Virus record (IMG/VR): IMGVR_UViG_3300008450_000159
Coordinates: 1 to 37,118 of that record
Reading direction: 5' to 3' (one strand)
Length of the DNA: 37,118 nt
Source of the DNA: a virus
A program made the position numbers and the translations under genes. Positions 31,988 to 37,118 of this stretch are shown here, one piece after another. The notes under the pieces are model-generated. The model was not told the origin of the DNA. It saw only the letters and a program-made list of their open reading frames with translations, and made no database searches. Within the stretch, counting starts at the first letter, position 1. Each line of letters starts with the position of its first letter.

Positions 31988-32873
31988 AGCGTATATCTAT
32001 TGTTTGTTTTAATCCTTTGTCTAATGCAATAGTAGATGACCATCCAAGTTTTTTTAACTTCGATGAATCCATTAACTTTCTCTCTACTCCATCTGGTTTA
32101 TTACTATCAAAGATAAAGCTACCTTTATAGTTTATAATCTTGCTGATTTTCATAGCCAGTTCAGCAATAGTACATTCTTCTCCACTACCTACATTGATTG
32201 GCTCATTATCATCATAGTGCTTCATTATGTAACAACATGCATCAGCTAAATCATCAACATGCATGAATTCCCTCTTTGGATTACCAGTCCCCCAAATCTC
32301 TACGAAATCTTCACCCATTGATTTAGCCTCCCAAATCTTACGAATCAAAGCAGGAATAACATGACTATTATTCAAATCATAGTTATCACCTTGACCATAT
32401 AGATTGGTAGGAATAACACTAATGTAGTTAGTACCATATTGCTTATTGTAGGATTTGCATAGTTCTATACCGGTAAGTTTTGCTACTGCATATGCTTTAT
32501 TTGTAGACTCTAACACACCACTAAACAAATACTCCTCCTTCATTGGCTGTTTGCAATTCCTTGGATATATACAGCTACTACCAAGAAACATAAGCTTATC
32601 TACACCATATATCTTGGATGCATGTATGATGTTCGATTGAATCATCAGATTGTCATACAAGAATTCACCGGGATATATACTATTAGCAATTATCCCTCCT
32701 ACCTTGGCAGCAGCAATATATACATGATTTGGTTTATGCTTTCTCATTAATGCAATGACTTGGCTCTGGTCTCGTAAATCTGCATCCCTCCTGCCTATTC
32801 CGATTGCTTGAGGAATCCTTCTCATTAAAGCACTACCTACCATTCCTTCTGCTCCAAATATTAGTACTTTCAT
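31956..32873 (-). CDS. fcl: GDP-L-fucose synthase
   Basis: 305 aa short-chain dehydrogenase that epimerises and reduces GDP-4-keto-6-deoxymannose to GDP-L-fucose with NADPH. GAEGMVG at residues 7-13 binds the cofactor, and AAAKVGGIIANSIYPGEFLY (54-73) is the family hallmark. Ser99, Cys101, Tyr128, Lys132 and His171 correspond, with a constant offset of 8, to the E. coli residues Ser107, Cys109, Tyr136, Lys140 and His179. It is complete and slightly short at the C-terminus. It overlaps the glycosyltransferase gene as ATGA and runs 32 bases into the small terminase gene. Confidence 0.93.
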   Translation of the reverse strand: MKVLIFGAEGMVGSALMRRIPQAIGIGRRDADLRDQSQVIALMRKHKPNHVYIAAAKVGGIIANSIYPGEFLYDNLMIQSNIIHASKIYGVDKLMFLGSSCIYPRNCKQPMKEEYLFSGVLESTNKAYAVAKLTGIELCKSYNKQYGTNYISVIPTNLYGQGDNYDLNNSHVIPALIRKIWEAKSMGEDFVEIWGTGNPKREFMHVDDLADACCYIMKHYDDNEPINVGSGEECTIAELAMKISKIINYKGSFIFDSNKPDGVERKLMDSSKLKKLGWSSTIALDKGLKQTIDIRYGSKKPKLER

Positions 32874-33442
32874 TTTGCTTCAGTTATTGCATCATCATAA
32901 ATGTATACACATAAATAATCATCTATGTGATGACTGGTTTTAGCTAATGGAATAATCTGTTTCAAATATTCCCAATCTTCTCCATACATCGAATCTGGAT
33001 ATTTACCTTCAATAGCTATAATCCTCCTCCATGCACAAACATGCCAAGGAGGACGTTTAAATCCATTTAATGATGGTTCATCATTCTTTTCATAACCTAA
33101 TTCAAATGTCAATCCCATTGGTATTCCCCTATTGATAATCACCCATTGTTTAAATGTGACTACATCAACATCTTGCTTACATCCATTAACTAACTCTGCA
33201 ACATAATTAGGTTTTACTATATCATCATCATCAATCCAACATACATAATCACCTTTGGCAATATCTAATAGTGCTTGTCTCTTATAGCCTATACTCCTTC
33301 TTTTATTATCACAGACTACCAATAGTTCAACTTCACTTGGATTATCTAATGCATTGATTTGATATTCAAGTTCACTAATCAAAGCAATTAAATGTGATTC
33401 AATCCTGCTTGGAATACTTGGAATCAATATGCTTAATATCAT
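32870..33442 (-). CDS. Glycosyltransferase family 2 protein
   Basis: 190 aa from ATG 33442 ([20 protein letters not shown]). A TTG two codons upstream is less likely. GT-A motifs: [18 protein letters not shown] (about residues 43-60), then [14 protein letters not shown] (about 73-86) with the DxD, and later [16 protein letters not shown] (E-D pair, about 158-173). It is paralogous to the protein at 35483. No membrane helix, so it acts in the cytosol. It lies between gmd and fcl and overlaps both genes; the acceptor is unknown. Confidence 0.85.
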   Translation of the reverse strand: MILSILIPSIPSRIESHLIALISELEYQINALDNPSEVELLVVCDNKRRSIGYKRQALLDIAKGDYVCWIDDDDIVKPNYVAELVNGCKQDVDVVTFKQWVIINRGIPMGLTFELGYEKNDEPSLNGFKRPPWHVCAWRRIIAIEGKYPDSMYGEDWEYLKQIIPLAKTSHHIDDYLCVYIYDDAITEAK

Positions 33443-34412
33443 GTTCAATCATTTCAGTTAACATATCACGCATGCTATATTTTGGTGACCAATCAAGCAA
33501 TTCTCTTGCTATACTACTATCACCTAACAATTCATCTACTTCTGTAGGTCTATAGTATTTCTTGTCAATAGCTACCTTTCGATTACCATTGACATATCCA
33601 CCAGTAGCAGACCATTCAAGCTTCATTCCTACAATGTCAAATGCCATTGTTACCATTTCCTTCACAGAATGTGATTGACCAGTAGCTATAACCAAATCAT
33701 TTGCTACTGGCTGTTGCATCATCAAGTACATAGCTTCTACATAATCTTTAGCATGACCCCAATCTCTCTTACTATATATGTTACCCAAATGCAAGACTGA
33801 ATGCTTACCGGTGACCATTCTGGCAATAGCCTTTGTTACCTTCCTCGTTACAAATGTCTCTCCTCTCCTTGGACTTTCATGGTTGAATAGTATTCCATTG
33901 CTGGCATGAATACCATAAGCTTCTCTGTAATTACGAGTAATCCAATATGAATAAAGCTTTGCTACTGCATAGGGTGACCTTGGATAAAATGGTGTAGATT
34001 CCTTTTGTGGAATCTCCTGCACCATTCCATATAACTCTGATGTACTTGCTTGATAGAATTTACATTTCAATCCCAGTATTCTTATCCCCTCCAATAATCT
34101 CAATGTACCTAATGCATCCACATTAGCTGTATACTCTGGCATTTCAAAGCTTACCTTGACATGAGACATTGCACCAAGATTGTAGACTTGATCTGGATTA
34201 GTCTTCTTTAAAATACTCAATACATTGAGTGAATCTGATAAATCACCATAGTGTAATTCAAAATTGGGATGGTCGAATATATGGTCTATTCTTTCTGTAT
34301 TAAATAGACTGCTCCTCCTAATCATCCCATGAACTACATATCCTTTCGATAATAATAGTTCAGCAAGATAACTTCCATCTTGACCGGTCACACCAGTAAT
34401 TAATGCAATCAT
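33399..34412 (-). CDS. gmd: GDP-mannose 4,6-dehydratase
   Basis: 337 aa enzyme that converts GDP-mannose to GDP-4-keto-6-deoxymannose. GVTGQDG at residues 7-13 binds NADP. The catalytic residues are Thr124, Ser125 and Glu126 in STSELYG, Tyr148 and Lys152 in [22 protein letters not shown] (177-191) is the family signature. It is about 35 residues shorter than the E. coli enzyme but all key residues are present. The start overlaps the preceding gene as ATGA. With fcl it forms a complete GDP-L-fucose route from host GDP-mannose. Confidence 0.95.
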   Translation of the reverse strand: MIALITGVTGQDGSYLAELLLSKGYVVHGMIRRSSLFNTERIDHIFDHPNFELHYGDLSDSLNVLSILKKTNPDQVYNLGAMSHVKVSFEMPEYTANVDALGTLRLLEGIRILGLKCKFYQASTSELYGMVQEIPQKESTPFYPRSPYAVAKLYSYWITRNYREAYGIHASNGILFNHESPRRGETFVTRKVTKAIARMVTGKHSVLHLGNIYSKRDWGHAKDYVEAMYLMMQQPVANDLVIATGQSHSVKEMVTMAFDIVGMKLEWSATGGYVNGNRKVAIDKKYYRPTEVDELLGDSSIARELLDWSPKYSMRDMLTEMIEHDIKHIDSKYSKQD

Positions 34413-34621
34413 TCCAATTCTTTAATGAAAGCTTTTAGATTGTCCAGCACTCCTAACCATAGCATATCATCCTGCTCTACATATGTACCATAGTTATATC
34501 CCGGCATGACTTCCACTACTTCAATAGTGGTTAGTGTACCTACATTCTGCGTAATCTTTAGGATTACCGATAGCTGTTGTGGCTGCACATAATAGCTACC
34601 TGCATAGTAAATGATGTTCAT
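34409..34621 (-). CDS. Hypothetical protein, 70 aa
   Basis: A small beta-rich acidic protein ([20 protein letters not shown], then [13 protein letters not shown]) ending in a helix ([16 protein letters not shown]). The stop is coupled to the gmd start by ATGA. No family is recognised. Location within the sugar block suggests an accessory role, but that is inference. Confidence 0.55.
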   Translation of the reverse strand: MNIIYYAGSYYVQPQQLSVILKITQNVGTLTTIEVVEVMPGYNYGTYVEQDDMLWLGVLDNLKAFIKELE

Positions 34622-34626
34622 GCTTT

Positions 34627-35172
34627 TTATTTTTTGTTATATATCCAACATCCCTCTTGTTCTTTGATTCCTTCTGGAAAGAATTCGTTTACTGCTCTCT
34701 TGACATCATTGCACCAAGCATAATCATGACCAGCAAATGTTCCACCAATAGCTACCTTACTCCACCAAGCATTTAAATCCTTCTTGACTGATTGATAGTC
34801 ATGTGCTGCATCAATGAATACGAACTGAATACTTTCATCTGGATATTGGTCTGCACATTCCCATGATATTCCCCTCACCGGTAATACTACATCTTTGACT
34901 GGCTCAATGTTATTGATGAATGTATCATATAGACCTTTGAACTTCTTTTGAGGAATTTCTTGCTGTGATGATAACCATTCCCATGAATCAATGCAATGTA
35001 GCTTTATATGCTTCTTGCTATTGATAATCTCTACTCCCATGTAAGATGCACTCATGCCTTTCCAGCTACCTACTTCAACAAATAATCCACTATCATATTT
35101 GTTGACCATAGCACTATAGAGCTTTGGATAAGTAAACCAATTCTCACCCAATGATTGATAGTAGTGATTCAT
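34627..35172 (-). CDS. Class I SAM-dependent methyltransferase
   Basis: 181 aa of the Methyltransf_24 type. Motif I is LFVEVGSWKGMSASYM (about residues 30-45). The second strand ends HCIDSWEW with its acidic residue. FVFIDAAHDYQSVKKDLN (about 117-134) and IGGTFAGHDYAW (about 142-153) are typical of the family. Such enzymes in polysaccharide or phage sugar clusters O-methylate sugars, and here the enzyme lies inside a nucleotide-sugar and glycosyltransferase block. The start overlaps the previous stop as ATGA. Confidence 0.85.
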   Translation of the reverse strand: MNHYYQSLGENWFTYPKLYSAMVNKYDSGLFVEVGSWKGMSASYMGVEIINSKKHIKLHCIDSWEWLSSQQEIPQKKFKGLYDTFINNIEPVKDVVLPVRGISWECADQYPDESIQFVFIDAAHDYQSVKKDLNAWWSKVAIGGTFAGHDYAWCNDVKRAVNEFFPEGIKEQEGCWIYNKK

Positions 35173-35480
35173 TCTATTTCTCCTTCAGTTCGTAGAATCC
35201 TTTCAGACCATCTTAATGCTGGCTCTCCTCCCCATAGTAAATAGCTGATAGTGCCACATGCCTTATCATCACTTGGGTCATAGTACTCTGCTGCTCTTGA
35301 TAGATAACTATACATGCGTTTAATGGTCATCAAGCTTACCGGATTACCTTGAGACAAATCGCTTGCTCTTTGTTTACCCACTTGAGTAGCACATTTATTA
35401 CCAACTTCTTTGTTCAATCGAATCCCTCGTTCAGCAGCTTCCTTTACTGCCTTGGGATAACTATCATATGTTTTAGCCAT
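35169..35480 (-). CDS. Conserved phage domain protein, 103 aa
   Basis: The sequence YPKAVKEAAERGIRLNKEVG, then KQRASDLSQGNPVSLMTIKR, then ACGTISYLLWGGEPALRWSE, matches a domain I recall as common in phage genomes and sometimes fused to head proteins. Its molecular role is not known to me. It is soluble and helical. It is placed between a glycosyltransferase and a methyltransferase gene, with an ATGA overlap to the latter. Confidence 0.7.
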   Translation of the reverse strand: MAKTYDSYPKAVKEAAERGIRLNKEVGNKCATQVGKQRASDLSQGNPVSLMTIKRMYSYLSRAAEYYDPSDDKACGTISYLLWGGEPALRWSERILRTEGEIE

Positions 35481-35482
35481 AG

Positions 35483-36058
35483 CTATACTTTGTTTACTCC
35501 TCTGTACTGGTAAAAGTAAATGAATTGGTCAATGAATGCTTGATCTTGAATCAATCCACTTTCAGCTAATCTTTTTGAGTAATCATAATCTTCACCCATG
35601 CTGATAGACTTATAACCAATCTCTCTTGCTATGTCAGTCATCACCGGATTCAAGTGATTCAATGGACGAGTATAAATGTAACTGCCATTATACTTTGTTG
35701 GTTTATCAGAATAAGGTAATCCTGCTTTATGGATGAATTCAACTGGGTAAGTATTATTGCTCGTTATAATTCCTCTAAATCCTACTCCATATGGTCTATG
35801 CTTTAACTGATTCAATATTAAATCCACATAATTAGCTGATACCAAATCATCATCATCTATGAATGCTATGTAATCAGTCTTACAATTATCAATTGCATAT
35901 TGTCTCTTCTCACCAATGGATAATGTTCGATTATCCTTGATGACCATTACTTCTACTGATTTGAATTCCAATTGTGGGTCAATCACTCCTCGCAATCTTT
36001 CGTAGAAATATTCTCTACCATCAATTGTAAGAATTGCAATTGTGAATAGCTTATTCAT
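35483..36058 (-). CDS. Glycosyltransferase family 2 protein
   Basis: 191 aa GT-A-type enzyme. VMVIKDNRTLSIGEKRQ (about residues 38-54), YIAFIDDDDLVSANYV (about 64-79) with the DxD metal motif, and SMGEDYDYSKRLAESGL (about 154-170) are equivalent to the protein at 32870. The two are clear paralogs sharing SIGxKRQ and IDDDD-V--NYV. No membrane helix. It overlaps the upstream 218-aa gene by 8 bases. The acceptor and donor are not determined by sequence. Confidence 0.85.
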   Translation of the reverse strand: MNKLFTIAILTIDGREYFYERLRGVIDPQLEFKSVEVMVIKDNRTLSIGEKRQYAIDNCKTDYIAFIDDDDLVSANYVDLILNQLKHRPYGVGFRGIITSNNTYPVEFIHKAGLPYSDKPTKYNGSYIYTRPLNHLNPVMTDIAREIGYKSISMGEDYDYSKRLAESGLIQDQAFIDQFIYFYQYRGVNKV

Positions 36059-36707
36059 CCAGTAGTGGAAAGTTTAATTTCTTTCTATACTCATAAAGCC
36101 TCTTACCATATTCAAAAGCTACCTTACTATTCTCCTTACGATATGTATCATCCATTTGGCTTTTACCTACTGAATAATGTCTGTGTTCAGCTAACTGCTT
36201 ACCGGTAACATGGTAAATCCCTAATCTCTTACATGTATCAGTTAGGTCATTATCAGCATACATTGATATATACTTGGGATGATATAGATATCCCAGCATG
36301 TCATATGCTAATCCATTCATCACCGGTAATGTCAATATATCTTCACGAATACCATCATTGAATTGTAGTACTGCTGGTTGACCTTTGTACTTTCTGAATT
36401 CCCTATCAATGATATCATCCCAGTCTTTTACCGGAAACATATCATCACTTACAAGAATAATATAATCGTACTTGGCTAACTCTGCTCCTGCATTACTTGC
36501 TTGCACCATATTAGTGCTTTCACTTGAAACAATGATTACATCTTCATTCTTGAATTCGATGTTATAATCATTTATTGCTTCATCATTGTTGCTCAACGAA
36601 ATAATCCATTCGATATCTTCATTGAGTTTTTTAGAAAGAATCCAAGATCTATAGCAATTCCAAGCAGTATTTGGTCTACCAAAAGATGGATGAATAAAGC
36701 TAAACAT
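36051..36707 (-). CDS. Glycosyltransferase-like GT-A protein, 218 aa
   Basis: I choose ATG 36707 (MFSFIHPSFGRPNTAWNCYR), which overlaps the previous stop as TGATG. A TTG one codon earlier is possible. GT-A motifs are visible in IEWIISLSNNDEA, VQASNAGAELAKYDYIILVS followed by DDMFPVKDWDD (the DD motif, about residues 92-93), and a late HRHYSVGKSQMDDTYRKEN. It diverges more from family 2 than the other two. It is the second gene of the late operon. Confidence 0.75.
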   Translation of the reverse strand: MFSFIHPSFGRPNTAWNCYRSWILSKKLNEDIEWIISLSNNDEAINDYNIEFKNEDVIIVSSESTNMVQASNAGAELAKYDYIILVSDDMFPVKDWDDIIDREFRKYKGQPAVLQFNDGIREDILTLPVMNGLAYDMLGYLYHPKYISMYADNDLTDTCKRLGIYHVTGKQLAEHRHYSVGKSQMDDTYRKENSKVAFEYGKRLYEYRKKLNFPLLDE

Positions 36708-36916
36708 CAACCAAAGTTAGGTACTTCCTTTTCCTGCTTTGGACGAATGGATAATGATGTAAAAGCATTACCATTTGAACTTACCTTATTCCATCCAGAA
36801 ATATCATAAAGCTTTCCTTCGATGTTGATTGTGCCTTTGTAATCTGGATGATTCTCTTTCTCCTTTGAATTGTTATTAAACAATGTTCCGGAATTCAATT
36901 TGTGTTCGTATGCCAT
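36707..36916 (-). CDS. Small conserved phage protein, 69 aa, first late gene
   Basis: MAYEHKLNSGTLFNNNSKEK, then a beta-rich core (TINIEGKLYDISGWNKV) and SLSIRPKQEKE. I recall similar short proteins in many phages; they look like a small OB-like or beta-barrel protein and may bind single-stranded DNA or replication factors. It starts after TAAAAGAAA (A-rich leader, no Shine-Dalgarno sequence). It follows the candidate promoter at 36939-36969. Confidence 0.7.
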   Translation of the reverse strand: MAYEHKLNSGTLFNNNSKEKENHPDYKGTINIEGKLYDISGWNKVSSNGNAFTSLSIRPKQEKEVPNFG

Positions 36917-36938
36917 TTTCTTTTAGGATTTATAACTG

Positions 36939-36969
36939 CAATAATATATAACAATGAATCGAATAACAA
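36939..36969 (-). promoter_or_regulatory. Candidate late promoter
   Basis: On the minus strand, TTG (36969-36967), 20 bases, then TATTATTG (36946-36939), close to the Bacteroidetes TTTG / TAnnTTTG pattern. It resembles the early promoter's TACTATTG. Transcription would start about 7 bases downstream, near 36932, giving a short leader to ATG 36916. The repeat cluster 36992-37039 lies just upstream and could be an operator. Confidence 0.4.
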
Positions 36970-36991
36970 TGCAAGTAATTCACAATATGTT

Positions 36992-37097
36992 GGGTAAGAT
37001 AGGTAAGATAGGGTAAGATATTTTTAAGCTATCTTACCCAGTATAACCTACTGATAATCATAATAGTTAGACCTACTTGGGTAAGATAGGTAAGATA
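36992..37097. repeat. GGTAAGATA repeat cluster with hairpin (candidate origin or operator)
   Basis: Direct copies of (G)GGTAAGATA lie at 36992-37001, 37002-37010, 37011-37020, 37079-37088 and 37089-37097. An inverted copy lies at 37030-37039. Copies 37011-37020 and 37030-37039 form a perfect 10-bp hairpin with a 9-base loop. No T-tract follows on either strand, so it is not a normal terminator. Its location beside the primase-helicase resembles an iteron origin. The last two copies would lie in that gene's C-terminal codons. Confidence 0.65.
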
Positions 37098-37118
37098 ATA
37101 TTATAATATTAGTATATT
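37048..37118 (-). CDS. Probable C-terminal end of the primase-helicase (if the window is circular)
   Basis: Joining base 37118 to base 1 keeps the primase-helicase frame open for 23 codons (KYTNIIILSYLSYPSRSNYY then DYQ) to a TAG at 37050-37048. The tail would be polar and tyrosine-rich, and the SYLSYP part is encoded by the GGTAAGATA repeats. The total length is then 740 aa. The alternative is that the window is a linear cut and the real end is elsewhere. Confidence 0.5.
   Translation of the reverse strand, partial: YTNIIILSYLSYPSRSNYYDYQ

Noticed and set aside
36992-37097. The repeat cluster as a CRISPR array or simple terminator
   Set aside because: Spacing is irregular and mostly zero, so it is not a CRISPR array; there is no T-tract after the hairpin on either strand.
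1-37118. Prophage or lysogeny functions
   Set aside because: I found no integrase, excisionase, CI-like repressor or attachment-site-like flanking repeats; the small HTH protein alone is not enough to call a lysogeny switch.

Overview
The window looks like the genome of a tailed bacteriophage, most likely a siphovirus infecting a member of the Bacteroidetes. The reasons are a BT4734/VirE-type primase-helicase, very AT-rich DNA, almost no Shine-Dalgarno sequences (A-rich or AC-rich leaders instead), candidate promoters of the TTG-N20-TAnnnTTG kind, and a small basic protein directly ahead of the tape measure. I see no integrase, transposase, repressor, tRNA, rRNA or CRISPR array. The primase-helicase gene is open at base 1, and its frame continues at base 37118 for 23 more codons to a stop at 37048-37050. 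The window is therefore probably a complete circular, or circularly permuted, map cut inside that gene.

All genes but one are on the minus strand, so the map reads from high to low coordinates. Early module, 7866 down to 2152 and across the junction: small unknown proteins, a small helix-turn-helix protein, an ERF-type single-strand annealing protein, two lipoproteins, a DUF3310 protein, a VRR-NUC nuclease, a group of small exported or membrane proteins (possibly spanin-like), then the primase-helicase. A strong intrinsic terminator lies just before the primase-helicase. Four early genes have (AC)n microsatellites as leaders. The only plus-strand gene (8029-8511, a PD-(D/E)XK-like nuclease) diverges from this module through what look like overlapping promoters.

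Late module, 36916 down to 8489. First comes a sugar block: GDP-mannose 4,6-dehydratase, GDP-L-fucose synthase, three GT-A glycosyltransferases, a methyltransferase and small proteins. Then come the small and large terminase subunits, a probable tail-chaperone pair, a glycine-rich fibre protein, the tape measure and two large distal tail proteins. These are followed by another glycosyltransferase, portal, MuF, scaffold, major capsid, neck and tail-completion proteins and a probable tail tube protein. A terminator separates these from holin-like proteins, an M15-type endolysin, a second methyltransferase-like protein and a metallophosphoesterase. Tail-tip genes before the portal is not the usual lambda-like order.

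Most adjacent genes overlap as ATGA, TAATG or TGATG, implying one long translationally coupled operon. Several genes too short for ordinary calling fit into this coupling: 47, 51, 13, 28 and 44 aa products. Between the primase-helicase stop and the first late gene is a cluster of GGTAAGATA repeats with a perfect hairpin, a candidate origin or late operator. The most unusual content is the phage-borne GDP-fucose pathway with its glycosyltransferases, the AC-repeat leaders, the GGTAAGATA cluster, and a DnaJ-like zinc motif inside the portal protein. No stretch over 300 bases lacks a gene.
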